NCBI GenBank assembly: GCA_014218235.1
Contig: CM024766.1
Span: 52,045,359-52,109,358, forward strand
DNA length: 64,000 bases
DNA from: Colocasia esculenta
Taxonomy: Eukaryota; Streptophyta; Magnoliopsida; Alismatales; Araceae
Direction: 5' to 3'
The translations under genes were made by a program, and so were the position numbers. Each line of letters starts with the position of its first letter. The first letter of the stretch is position 1. The notes beneath the pieces are model-generated. The model had not been told where the DNA came from, did no database searches, and was given only the letters and a program-made list of their open reading frames with translations. This document shows positions 46,268 through 58,000 of the stretch, one piece after another.

Positions 46268-47184
46268 TCTAAACTCTGCAAAAAGAATTCATAATATATT
46301 AATATGTCAAATCTAGAATAACTAATATATGTGTACTTAATAACTGTCTTCATACAGTCATTAGACTATGTTCGGTCTAATGACTGAATCTTTACTCTTG
46401 ACAGCATAACAGGTTGGGGTCAATGGGATTGGGGGGGGGGAGGCTGAGATTACAGGTCCCCTATTACTATGGTACTATGTGCAGAATGCACAGTGCCACA
46501 ATGCCAGGTGGCGGGGTGAGGGGGGGAGGGACTAGGGGGGGGGGAGAGAGAGAGAGAGAGAGAGAGGAGAGCAAGGGGGGTTAGGATGGGAGAGAGATTG
46601 GGAAGAGAGTTTGAGAGAGAGTGACAGAGGGAGATCAGGATGAGAGACTGCAAGAGGGAGAGACCGGCCAAGAGATGAGAGAGAGAGAGAGTGAGACTAG
46701 GAGTCGGGAGATGAAAGAGAGGGAGAAAGAAACATATCAGTGGCTAGAGGTGCTGAAAGTGGTAGCCAAAGGTAGCCACCAACAGTGGCGGCCGGAGGTG
46801 GGGGGACAGTTAGAGACTCAGTAGGAGCCCATGGGGAGGGGTCGGACTTCGAAGGGTGACGTCAGCCGATCAAGGGTGGGGGTGTTTTTTAAGATGGGAT
46901 CCGCATGCACCTATGCAAACCCTAAATGGGTCTAAGCAGGTCAAGCGGTCCAGGAGGGCACCCAGATCGCCTTAGAGGCACCTTGGGCTACTTTTATCAT
47001 CTTTTAGAAGGTGGATTTTTTTCAGGTGGAGGAGATAGCAGCGCCTAGGTAGTGCCTAGGCCACCTCCTTGACAACTATAGGGCCACCCCTTTTTATAGA
47101 AGAGGTAAAAAGCTAGAGGATAGGGGGGAGTGTTGCGCCCTTACTTGCGACCGCATATTGAGAAAAGGAGGGTATTATGGCTGG
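46268..47184 (-). other. Upstream region of the hAT element
   Basis: No coding gene seen. A perfect 12-bp inverted repeat with 8-nt loop lies at 46355-46386, then a G-rich stretch and a GA microsatellite. At about 47045-47075 GCGCCTAGGTAGTGCCTAGGCC resembles repeated subterminal words seen near hAT termini; the element may end near CTCCTTG at about 47078. The other terminus lies outside the window, so this cannot be confirmed. Confidence 0.4.
46544..46567. repeat. (GA)n microsatellite
   Basis: Uninterrupted GA dinucleotides, with purine-only degenerate GA-rich sequence continuing to about 46720. Confidence 0.95.
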
Positions 47185-47390
47185 CCCCTCTTGCCTCCTC
47201 ATACTTAGAAGAAAGCAAGTCTTAAAGTAGACCCCCCTGCCACCTCATACTTGGAAAAAGTAAAACCTAGTTGCCACGTCATACCTAGAAGTAAATAGAT
47301 CTTAAAGTAAACATCTTTTGCCACCTCATACTTGGAAAGGGAAGGTCTTAAAGTTGGCCCCCTAACACCTCATCCTTGGATAGGTGATGG
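47185..47390. repeat. Degenerate tandem repeat, unit about 45-60 bp
   Basis: The words GCCACCTCATACTTGGAA and GTCTTAAAGTNGACCC recur about five times with decay (near 47190, 47250, 47271, 47321 and 47362). No coding potential seen. Confidence 0.65.
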
Positions 47391-47509
47391 GTCCCACCCC
47401 TCTCTCACGTCAAAATGAAGAAGAAGAAGGTAGTGGAAGGAAGAGTTGGCCTCTCTTATATGCCATCTCATAGTGGGTTATGGACCCCACTCTATGCTTA
47501 TATAAAAAA

Positions 47510-49180
47510 GGGATTTTGACTTCCGGTCCAAAAAAGTGACCTAGAATTAATTTAAGTCTAATTTTAAAAAATTTAATTTAAGTCCAAAGACTGTTAAAAT
47601 TTAATATTAAATCCAATCAGTTATCTCCACTTATATTTTTTTCAAAACCCTATTCTACCCCCTTGTGAAAAGCAACCTCTCCCCGTGGGAAACCTCCTCC
47701 CCCACACATACCCAGACACAACCTTACCTACCCCGGCGAACCCTCCGGCGATCCCTCCCCCACCCCGGCTCCCCACACCCGGCGACCACCCCAGCGGTGC
47801 TGCCCAGGTTCTACATGGACGACGTGGACGCGGAGGCGTGGCGGTGTTCGCCTCCTGCAGGAAGCGGGTGGTGGTGACCGCCCTGCCCCGGGTGATGGTG
47901 GAGTGGTTCGCCAGGGAGCACCTGGGCGACGGCGTGGTGGTAGGGGCCGAGTTGGTGATCACAAGGCACGGCCGAGCCATGGGGCTGCTCATGAGGCAAG
48001 AAGACTCGGTCGCTGACAGGGTGCAGGCGCTGTTCGAGGCTGGTCACAGGCCAAAGTCGGCTGGGCAGACCCAGTCCAACGCCCTCATTCCTGTCTCTAT
48101 GCAAAGTGAGTTCTTCTTCTCCCAACATAATGCTCTCTAATGGCGAGCACCTCACATGTTGTTCCTACAACCAACATATTGAAAGCTACTCCTCCATAGA
48201 AAAGGGATTTGAGAGTGAGCAAGTGGTTGAGAGCTCAACGTTGCAGGCTAACCTTGTCTACACTGTTCACCAATGCAGGAGCAGCGCCACCCTCCGTTTA
48301 CTGCCTGCTCAAGCCTGCATAGCAACCAGGCAACCCCGTCGCCGCTTGTCATCTTCCACGACGGCCGCCTCGTGCGGCGGCCAACCCCTGCCACCGCCCT
48401 CCTCACCCTCCCGTGGATGCCCTTTGGGGTACCACTGGCCTAGGTGCGCATGGCCGTCGGCGTCGTCGTACCTGTCTAGAACATGCCCTACCTAATACCC
48501 GTCTTCGGCGGCAAGCTCGTCGTGCGGGGGCGGCCGCCCCCGCTGGCAACGACCGGGGTCCTGTTCATGTGCGCCCACCGCACCCTCATGGACCCCCTCG
48601 CCCTTACCGTCGCCCTCGGCCGTCGGGTCACCGCCGTCATCTACTCCATCTCCAGGCTATCGGAACTCCTCTCCCCGATCTGCACCGCGCGGCTGTCGAG
48701 GGTGCGGGAGGTGGACACCGGGCACATCGCAGCCGAGCTGGCCCGGGGATCTGGTGGTGTGCCCGGAAGGGACGACGTGCAGGGAGCCCTTTCTGTTGCG
48801 GTTCTCCATGCTCTTGCCAAGCTTACCGACCGCATCGTGCCGGTGGCCATCGACTACAAGGTCGGCTTTTTCCACCCCACCACGGCGACGGGTTGGAAGG
48901 TCATGGACCCCCTCTTCTTCTTCATGAACCCGAGGTCGGCATACGAGGTGACCTTCCTCAGCCAGCTTTGAGGAAATCCCATGTACAGACGTAACACTCC
49001 CACGCAACAGATGGGCAATACAGACATTTTATCCTCTCTAAACGTCAGTTAACTGACGATAGAGTCCCATTTGGACTTAAAAATAAATATTTAAAATTTT
49101 TGGACCGGATGTTAAAATACATTAGTCAATGGACTTAAAAATAACTCCTCTCTCCAGATTTGGACCGGATGTTGATTCCC
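47510..49180. mobile_element. Probable Pack-MULE carrying a GPAT fragment
   Basis: Left end GGGATTTTGACTTCCGGTCC (47510-47529) and right end GGACCGGATGTTGATTCCC (49162-49180) form an imperfect terminal inverted repeat. A second copy of GGACCGGATGTT lies inside the right end near 49115. The 9-mer TATAAAAAA stands at 47501-47509 and again at 49183-49191, two bases off the right end. A 9-bp duplication and a G-starting inverted repeat suit Mutator-like elements. Inside is a GC-rich piece of a host gene and no transposase. The A-rich duplication could be chance. Confidence 0.6.
47803..48971 (+). pseudogene. GPAT: Captured glycerol-3-phosphate acyltransferase (plant GPAT family) gene fragment
   Basis: Plant GPATs of the cutin/suberin group transfer acyl groups from acyl-CoA to glycerol-3-phosphate; they combine a HAD-type phosphatase domain and an acyltransferase domain. 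Seen: part of the HAD domain (VVVTALPRVMVEWFAREHLG, about 47866-47925), then a likely intron 48104-48270 (GTGAGT...CAG), then VIFHDGRLVRRPTPATALL. The acyltransferase follows with HX4D in CAHRTLMDP (HRTLMD 48576-48593), CPEGTTCREPFLLRF in a shifted frame (about 48760-48804), and DRIVPVAIDYKVGFFHPTTATG. It stops at 48971 after EVTFLSQL, short of the usual C-terminus. One shift near 47850, two in-frame stops (about 48440 and 48477) and a pair of compensating shifts make it non-functional. The retained intron shows DNA-level capture. GC content is far above its surroundings. Confidence 0.88.
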
Positions 49181-49197
49181 ACTATAAAAAAAGGCAA

Positions 49198-49459
49198 TTT
49201 TGCATGTATACCGCTATAAACTTTAATTTTTATGTGTATACCCTTGATCTACATTAATTGTCTAAAATATCCCTGATCTATTGTAATGGTTGTGACTATA
49301 CACTTATAGGGATATACATGCAATAGTTTTTTTATTTTTTGTTGCACATATACCCCTATAAGAATATAGTCGTAACCATTATAGGGGTATTCTAGATAAT
49401 TGACATAGATATGGGACATACATGTAAACAATAAATTTTGTAGGGGTATATATGCAAAA
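49198..49459. mobile_element. Foldback MITE (262 bp)
   Basis: The left arm from TTTTGCATGTATACC and the right arm ending GGTATATATGCAAAA are imperfect inverted repeats along nearly their whole length (about 130 and 115 bp), with a T-rich loop at about 49328-49345. A full-length stem-loop without coding capacity fits a miniature inverted-repeat element. I could not settle the target duplication. Confidence 0.75.
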
Positions 49460-49742
49460 AACCATATAAAAAGGGGAGAAATAAAGGGAGGAGGAGAAAG
49501 ACATTGAGAGGAAGAGAGAGGAAACCACCATTGGTGCATGTAACTGGTGGGGGGCTTAGGGGGTGAATCCCACCTCCACGTCCCATCTATCCACCCTATT
49601 TTTATACTAAAAAAATAGAGAAGAGGTGGGGGGAGACGAAAAAGATGAGTGTGGAAACCTCCACTAGTGTGGGGAACTAGTGGGGGTCAGAGGTATCTAA
49701 CCCCTCATCTTTTACTGCCCTCTACATCTATCGTAGGATTGA
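49460..49742. other. Purine-rich spacer, nothing recognised
   Basis: AG-rich low-complexity sequence followed by CT-rich sequence. No ORF, RNA gene or repeat identified. Confidence 0.6.
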
Positions 49743-50271
49743 TGTATTGAGCAAGTAGAGATCTAGAGGGGGGGGGGGTGAATAGATCTCTTTGCTAATT
49801 TAAATTTAATTGGCCAATTTCAGAGATGTGCATAAGCTAAGTGTGGTGACTAGGTTTTCTGAAAAATTGAAACAACAATAAAAATCACCTCTTGAGAAAC
49901 TTTGATTAGTGAATGTAGTTGTGTGCAGCAGATAGAGTAGCTATGCAGAAACAATTCAAACAAACAATCATGCAAAAGAACACAGAGAATTTTATCTTGG
50001 TTCAGTACTTCTCAAATGGAAGACCTACGTCCAGTCCTCAAGCTAATCTTTAGATTTAACTAACCAGGGTACAATCCCCCCAAGGATATACAAACCCCCA
50101 TCTCCCCGCTGGTTCTCTTCCATTCTGAGTAGGAAGGAAACTCACTTCTGTTACAGGTCAAGAAGCCACCCTCTGGAACAAACCCCAGTGTGGTTCTGCT
50201 AGACTTAAACCCCCAGCTAGGTTCTACTGACACCAACCCCAGCTAAGTTCTTCCCTTAACCTAAGGGGAAC

Positions 50272-53200
50272 TGTAAGACCCTCGAATTTTCCGTCGTAAT
50301 TTTCGTATTTATGTGTATATGGTGTTGGAGTATGTATGTACGTATTTACGTAGGTATTAAAATAGCATAATTACGTGTACATGTGTTTATATTAAACGTA
50401 AATAGTGTATGTATTGCATGATGATAGTGTGAATATAATACCATGTACTTATTGCATGTATAGAAGCTTGGTATGCATGGTTTTCTGCATAAATTAGGGT
50501 TCTGGCCGAAGGCCCTTTTGGCGTCAATCCCCAGGCCGTTGAGGTGGTGTTAGCGTCCAGCCATGGATGCCAACCCTAATTCCGGCGTCTAACGATCTGG
50601 ACGTCGACTTCTCTGGCCTGCATGCGCAGCAGAGCTGCTGTCTTCTGAAGCAAGGCATGGCAGCCATTGGGGGGATGTCCCCCAACAGCTCTGAGGGTGT
50701 CCCATCACCCTAGTGAGTGGGAGAAAGACCCTATTTAGGTTTGAACCCGAAATGGCTCTCCCCGTTCTTTCCCTTCACCCTTGCAAGAGGAGAGAAGTGA
50801 GAAAGAAAAACCCTAGGTGAGCTGTGAGAAAAACCCATTTTTGAACCCCAAATCCGACCCCTTGGAGGTTCATTTGAAGATCTTCTGCATCAAGGAGGAA
50901 GCTGAAGCATAGGGGAAGGCCTCCCCATCATCCCCTCGGCGTGGAGATCAACCAGGAGCTCGGAGGAAGGCAATCTTGGAGGCACTTCTGCAACTTTTGG
51001 AACTGCCCAAGGAGGTCTTCTTCGAGCCATAAATCTCTTGGAGGATTTTTAGAGAGGCAAGTAACCTATCTATGGTGTCCCCGTATGAGTCTAGGAGGTT
51101 TTATGATTTTTATGAAAATTTCCTCGAGTCCTAGACCCTCCATTTCACCCAAATTTCAGAGCTCGGGTCTGTGTTTCTGCATAGACCTGAGTAAACGGCA
51201 AGGTCCATGGACGCCCAGTTCTTCCTTGGCATCCATCGACCATGCCGCTGACTCTGAGTCAGCGGCCAGAGACCGCCGTCTAGTTCTTCAGGACAGAACA
51301 GTGAGCTGTTCTGTCCCTCTTATACGTTAATTTCGTTATGATTTCCGTGATGAGGATATATGGTATTCCTATACGCTACGTATGTTATCATTTGTGGTGT
51401 GTGTGATGGTGAATGTGGAAAATCGTGTCTTTAAACTTGTGAGCATGACTTGTAGATAATTTTGCAAACCCATGTTCCATGACTAGAAATAATGTGAATG
51501 CCTTGATTTCGGTCTAATCATGAAGATTGTGGGTCAGCATGTGTGTTTGCAAATTTAGGAAACTTATCCATGATTGTGCAATTTGTGAATAGTTTCGGTT
51601 CGATAAAATAGAAGTATGTAAAAATGATTCGTAGTGTTAAATCCATAGATGTATGAATTAGGGAAATTTTGTACTCTAATTTCATGCGTATGTTGGTAGC
51701 TTATGGTTAAACAGCAAGTGGTAAATTGCATGATGTGTAAATTCCATGTTAGCTTAAGTTGTGAATAATATGCTAATTAGGTGTTTGATTTTCTGTAAAT
51801 CCCATTCAGCTCAGAAAAATCTGAAAAATTGAGGGTATGATTTGGAACCCGAAAACAGCATGTGGTTAAAATTTCAGGTCAATTGGAACAGTAAATAAAA
51901 AGTTATGTGTTTTCATGTGAAATATGAATAATTCGTACATATGATCGAAACGTGATTAGATTTTGTTTAAACCCAGCATGATTGGTGTGTTTACTATGTG
52001 TTGAATCTTGAAAACTCTGTAGTACCATGTTAGGAAAAACAGAAGTGTTCATGTGAGTAAGAAAATGAATGAGATGAAGAGTGTCAAGTGTAAAACCATG
52101 TGTAAAACGGTAAATGTGAAAAAGTGTAAACTGTGCCAATGTGATACTGCTTCCGAGAAGGCAGTGGAGCCGTATCAGGGAAAAGTCCCCCTGAGAAAGT
52201 TCATTGTGTTAAGTGACCCTAAGGGCATTAGGGGGAAATCCTAGAGGTGGACAAGTACCACTGGTTAGGGTGGAGACTTGTTCTCCCGGTCTGCGCAGTC
52301 CAAGAGTCGCCATTGTATTGCCTAGATGGCGTCTATGTGTTATGTGATGTGAATGTGTCCTTCTTTGGTGGTTTGGACTATGTGTCACGGCACTAAAATA
52401 TGTGTAAAGTGTAATGTGTAAAGTGTATGTGACCATGTGTAAATGTGTAAGTGATATGTGAATGTGTATGCGTAAAGTGAACCATGTGAAAGAGGGAACT
52501 AGTGTAAAGAAAAATGTGAAATCTTAGATATGTAAATGTGTTATAGAAACCATGTGAAACTAAATCTGAAACCAAGTGAATTCAGAAAATGCATGTTATT
52601 ATCCTCATGTTTGTGTGTGCAAAAGTGTTTAGAATCCATGTTAGGAACAACAAATGAGTATGTGAGTAAACGGCATGATGGATTGTTCATGTGTTATGTT
52701 TAAGCAACGTTGTAGCTTTCATGTGTAGGTTTATAGTCATTGAACCATAAGAAATCAACAACCTTAAGCATGTGAAAAAGTTAGGTATGTACTTAAGAAC
52801 ATGTGAAATCCATGCTAATTATGTTCCCCGTTCATGTATGTAAATTGTTCATGTCAATAGCTCTCACGTTTTGATTAAAGTCTCATGAGTGAATTGAATA
52901 GAGACCATGTGATAGGTGAATGTTATTTTTGAAATCTGAAAGCATGCGTTATGTATAAAATTGTAGAACCTTCATGATAGGTTGAAAACTTAAATGGACT
53001 AGCATGCTATGTGTTACTAATTGAAATGTGCGTGTAGAAACCGCTAGGACTTGTACGTGTATATCATGCATAGTGTTACTTGCTGAGTCCCTGGACTCAC
53101 TCCTTGCTTCGGCGTACATGTATAGTTGGTGACACAGTACCCTCGGAGGAGGCAGCGGAGACGGACTCCGAGCGTGGAGACTAGCTAGTTTCTGAGATCT

Positions 53201-53496
53201 TGTGATTGTGTACTTCTTAGTATGTACTTGGACATTGTATTAGAATTATCATTAAAAGAATGTAATATGTGGACATTTGTATTTCTATTTCAGCAAATTA
53301 AATCATGTGAATTTTAGTTCCTTTTTGCAAATTGTAAACTACATGTATGTTTAATGTGGATGATGAATGAATGGAGATATATTCGCGTGTATCTCAGCTG
53401 TTTGTATCGTTGGGTAAATGTCCCACTGTGGCTGGCAGCACTCGCTATACCGACGTGGGTTGGTATAACCGTACCGGTATAATGAGGGCCGTCACA
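50272..53496 (+). mobile_element. Solo LTR of a long-LTR Gypsy element (3225 bp)
   Basis: Begins TGTAAGACCC and ends GCCGTCACA, flanked by the perfect duplication ggaac (50267-50271 and 53497-53501). Its ends and two internal modules are related to the Gypsy-B LTR (start TGTGAGACCC, end GTCGTTACA), but most of the length has diverged. Related modules: 52150-52345, and the hairpin region near 53080-53120. No internal region or second LTR, so it arose by LTR-LTR recombination. Confidence 0.92.
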
Positions 53497-54289
53497 GGAA
53501 CTCTATGTACAGTCCCACAGTCGGACTGACACCCAGCACTTCGACTGGTCTTCTCTTCACCCTAGAAGAGGAACACTGTATACAGTCCTATAACAGGACA
53601 CAAGTTTTTCTTAGAAAACAAAGAATAGACTGAGAGCTATACAAGATGAACACTAAGGAACTCAAACTCTCTGCTCACAGACTCTCCCACAAATTTACAA
53701 TGATGCACAAAGAGAGTGAAGAGAGAAAAGTAGCTTGAATGCTTGGAGCTTGAAGACCTCAAATGATTGCTTGCACGCACACTTCTTCTTGGGCTCTTGC
53801 TCTTTCTCTCTTGCTTTGAGTGTGTATGGAGTTGAGGCTTCTCACTGGATGTACACTCTTTGAGTGATTTTTAGGAAGGCTCTCTGTAATGTACTGCTTC
53901 AAGACTTCATCCTTTTAAGGAGCAGCTTGAACAGATCCGTTGAAGTATAGTCGTTGGTGTTCTTGGATCCATTAGGAATCATCATCTTTTGCTCTCCTTC
54001 CATTTCTGTCTAACAAACATCTTCATGTGTCTAACGGATGCTAACAACAGGTCCAAATATTTTGACTAGGAGTAGAATAGTCCTTTTTATGTGCAGAGGT
54101 CCATGATTTCCGCTGACGTCTAGATATGTTAGGTGATGCCTTACTTCCATGTTTCTTGCTGACAACATCTTACCTACCCTGAAGGATAGATAGGAAGATC
54201 TCTAGTCAGACAGAGAAATGATAAGATAACATGTGAAGTACATATGAACTTTCAGTTGCCGCCACAAACATTTTGAAACGTTTGAACTA

Positions 54290-54800
54290 TAGAGGTAATC
54301 GATGTTTAAGTATAGAGACTTCGACTGTACAAAAGTCGCAATGAGACTAATTAGACTTCGACTTTAGAGGAGTCAGAGTCAGATTTAACAATAATTGATG
54401 TTTAAGTGAAGCAATCGATATTTAGGTGAAGCAATCGAAGTTTCAATGTAATCCATGTATGTAATCGATGATTGAGTGTAATCGATGTTTGATTGTAATC
54501 CATGTATGTAATCTATGTATAAACACAGTCGATGTTCTAAGATAATTGATGTGAAAGATAATCGACGTATAAGCATAATCGATGTTTAAGTGAAGCAATC
54601 GATGTTCTAATGCAATCGATGTTTAAGTATAGAACCTTCAACTGTAAAGAAGTCGGAGTATGTATCACACTTCAACTTTCCAGGAGTCGGAGTAGGACCA
54701 CTTCGACTTTCCAAGAGTCAGAGTTGAACCACTCCAACTTTTCAGGAGTCAGAGTTGGACTTTGTTTGTTCAACAGTTGATATCATACTTCGACTTTCCA
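54290..54800. repeat. ATCGAT / TCGA motif cluster in a Copia LTR
   Basis: About a dozen degenerate AATCGATGTTTAAGT-like words (54295-54640) followed by CTTCGACTTTCCAGGAGTCGGAG-like words (54655-54812). It lies upstream of the LTR TATA box in minus-strand sense, as in Sirevirus-B. Confidence 0.75.
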
Positions 54801-54812
54801 GGAGTCGGAGTT

Positions 54813-54814
<2 letters not shown>

Positions 54815-54859
<45 letters not shown>
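54815..54859. repeat. (AT)n microsatellite
   Basis: 45 bp of pure AT dinucleotides. Confidence 0.98.
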
Positions 54860-54861
<2 letters not shown>

Positions 54862-55044
54862 AAGAACATATGTGCTATCTAAATATAGTGTTTGTAAAAT
54901 ACATTTTTCTGTGATACTATTATAGTGCATTTGAAGATTATATATGTAGATGGTTATGCACTCATTAATTAAGAAATTTTATTAACCAAAACAATTGATA
55001 TGACAAAGTTAAACTTCAGATGTACAAAAATTAATGTTGTTGGT

Positions 55045-58000
55045 TGTGAGACCCCCGAATTTTATTCATTTTATATTGTGCATGTGATAGTTACTAGTTA
55101 TGTATATAGTGTGTGTATTAAATTGTGCATATTGTAATTTCTAAATTACTCATGTGGATATATAGGTGTATATATGTTATTTTCTGTGAGAATAAGTAAT
55201 TAGCCAATTTTGTGCATATTGTGCTTACTAAAAACCTAGGTATATTATATTTAAGTAATGTTGTGCAAAAAAAAAGTGAATATTGCTTTACATCTTGTAG
55301 GTATATATGAGTTATTTTCTATGCATGTAATGGTATAAATGTGCATGTTGAATCTAATTATTGATGTACATATTGTAATTACCTATTTCATGCATAATGT
55401 ATGTAACTATGTTGTGTACATGTGTATATATATATATATATATATGTCAATTTAATTGTGCATATGTAAATAAACTATTGTTGTATAGACTGTTCTTAGT
55501 TAACCTTATGCATATTGCATCTTAATAATACTATTCATACACTACCTAACTATTGATGTTCATATTATACTATTTATTCCATGGATATGTACGAATATAT
55601 ATGTAATACTCTATGCATGTAATGTATTTATTTAGATGTGCATATGTAAGTATATATATATATATTATTTTTTATGTGAATATAAGTAATTAACTAATCT
55701 TGAGCATATTGTACTTAATTAGAAACCATGCATTTTATATTTGAGTAATGTTGTGCATATGATATGTAATTACTGCTATATACCTTGTAAGTGCATATGA
55801 GTTATTTTTCATACATGTATATATTTAAATGTGCATGCATTATCTAACTATCGATGTACATGTTATATTTATCTAATCCATGCATGTTGTATGTAATTAT
55901 GCTGTGTACACGTATATATGTATATGTTTAACTTTGTGCATATGATATCTACTTATTCCTGTAACCATTAAACTGTTTATGATGTGTTGGTATAGCCATT
56001 TTAATGTATACTTGTTTTCTGGCCGAGATGTACATTTGGCGGCAACATGCTGGCCGCTGACTGCCTGGGCCGGAGGAGTTGGCATCCAGATCGATGGACG
56101 CCAACCCCCCTGTTGGGCACACCATAGGTGGACTCCAAGTTCCCAGCATTATGACGGTTTTAGATTTGGTAACGCATGCGTTTCGTTCACTTCCAGTTTA
56201 GGAAACTCATCTCTAACCTTAGGAGACCTATCTTGATGCATACCCAACCTACCCAGCTCTATAAAACCACCTTGGTTCGGCCGGATCATGTCTTTTGGTC
56301 TTTGTGAAACCCTAGAGCTTTTGTGGAGAAAAGTTGATCTTTGGAGAGCTGGATCCGACGACTAGAGGAGTTTCCTAGCAACCTGCACCGATTGCAGAGT
56401 AGCCCATACATAGAGGAAGCTTTCCCAACTTCGAGGATCAATCTATATCAACATAAGGACCGGATTTGAAGAGGTTTTGAGCACCTTCTTGGTTGGGCCG
56501 AGGAGGGCTTCGTCAGCAAGAATTGATCTCTGTGGATTTATTTGGAGGCAAGTAACATATGGATGTCAACCCTACTCATTTCCCTTAGGTCCTAGCATTT
56601 TTTCGGAATTTTCCTCGTGTCCTGGAACCTCCAAATTTCCCTTGCAATTGTGTGCTGTCTGCATGGTCTGCAGACAGGAAGTTGGCGTCCACATATTGTG
56701 CCACCAAGTTCCTGTGTTGGCGGCACCAGAGTGTGTCATTTACACAGTTGGCGACACACACTGTGCCGCCAAGTTCCTTAGGGTTTTAAAGAACTGTTGT
56801 TTGATATCTTTAAGGTGTTTATTTGACTTCCGGGTATCTGTGCATGCTGTAAATATTTGATGTGATTAGGAACAGTCATTAGGTCATATCATGAGGTCGT
56901 ACTGATTTTTTTGTGATTTGTGTTAAATATTAAAATTTTGGTAATTGAACTGTGAGCATAATATGACCCTGTTTAATCTGTGTAAATAGATCTGTTGTGA
57001 GTTAGGGTTTCATAATATTTTCTACAATCATGTAATGACTGTCTTTAAGCATTGGCATTATTAGGTTTGACTGTTATACTGTAATTTCTACTTAAAGGAA
57101 ATTAGTGATGAATGTACCTGTAATCTGTTTTAATTGTTATAATTATTTTACAAACCTGAAAAATCTGAAAAATTGAACATGCGACATGTTTCCAATTTAT
57201 ATCTTGTGATAAAATTTTCAATCTATTTTGATGTCAGCAAGTGTAATTATTAGTTAAACCATGGAAAATAGTCATATTGAGCATGTTAAATTTAATCTTG
57301 TGTGATTCAGTAATTAACATCATGTCTAGGACTGTGATATGTGTTTTGTTATTACTGTTAATAGTAGTATCATGTTATGTCAATTGAAGCATATGCAATT
57401 TTTAAATAATGCATGTAAAATGATTAAATAGTAAATGTGAAATATGTAAACAATGTGATAAAGTGAACGTGTAAAATTGGGCCGAGATTGACACTGCTAC
57501 CATAGAGATCTAAGAGTTGTACCATAGAAAAGTCCCTATAGAAGGCTCAACGTTTGTGAAATATATCCTAAGGGCATTAGGATGAAACCCTAGAGGTGGA
57601 CAAGTACCACTGGATACGGTGGAGAGGGCTTCTCCCGATCTGCGCAGTTACCATGATTTGTGCCTAGATTGCCCAGGTGGTGGGTATGTGTCAAGTGATG
57701 TGATGTGCTATGTGCTATGTGATATGTGCTATGTGATATGGGTGAGTTCATCCTCTAGATGGTAGTTAGGACTATGTGTCACAACAACTTAAGTGATAAA
57801 ATGTGAATAAAATGTAAAGTGTAACATGTGAATGTGGCACGTGGTAAGTGCAAGTGATGTGACATGTGATAACTGAAGGTGCAAGTGAAACATAGGTGAA
57901 AAGTGTGTGAAACCCTGTGTAAGTGAAAGTGAATGTAAGTGAGAGAGTAAATGCATGTGAAAAACTAAGGTAATATGTTAATATGTTGATGTGTATATTT

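Larger units (their letters stand above)
49743..55044 (-). mobile_element. Copia (Sirevirus-like) LTR, split by a Gypsy solo LTR and cut by Gypsy-B
   Basis: Left border TGTATTGAGCAAG followed by a G-run and GTGAATAG as in the Sirevirus-B LTR end. The TTATCTTGGTTCAG...CCTACGTCCAGTCC block is at 49989-50040. After removing 50272-53496 and one duplication copy the sequence is continuous. A minus-strand TATA-like CTTAAAAGG is near 53912 and a TCGA/ATCGAT motif cluster at 54290-54800. The expected right end with CA is not reached before Gypsy-B at 55045, so the remainder should lie beyond the window. No internal domain is visible. Confidence 0.7.

Noticed and set aside
47803..48971. GPAT as a working host gene
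   Set aside because: N- and C-terminal parts are missing, there are two stops and several frameshifts, and it lies between transposon-like inverted repeats.
48413..48994. 193-codon GC-rich ORF overlapping the GPAT fragment
   Set aside because: Wrong frame for most of its length; Arg/Pro/His-rich shadow of the GPAT exon, although part of it does read through a shifted GPAT segment.
55430..55445. TATATA runs in the Gypsy-B LTR as promoters
   Set aside because: They are part of general AT-rich low complexity; the TATAAAA at 56260 in a GC-balanced context is the better candidate.
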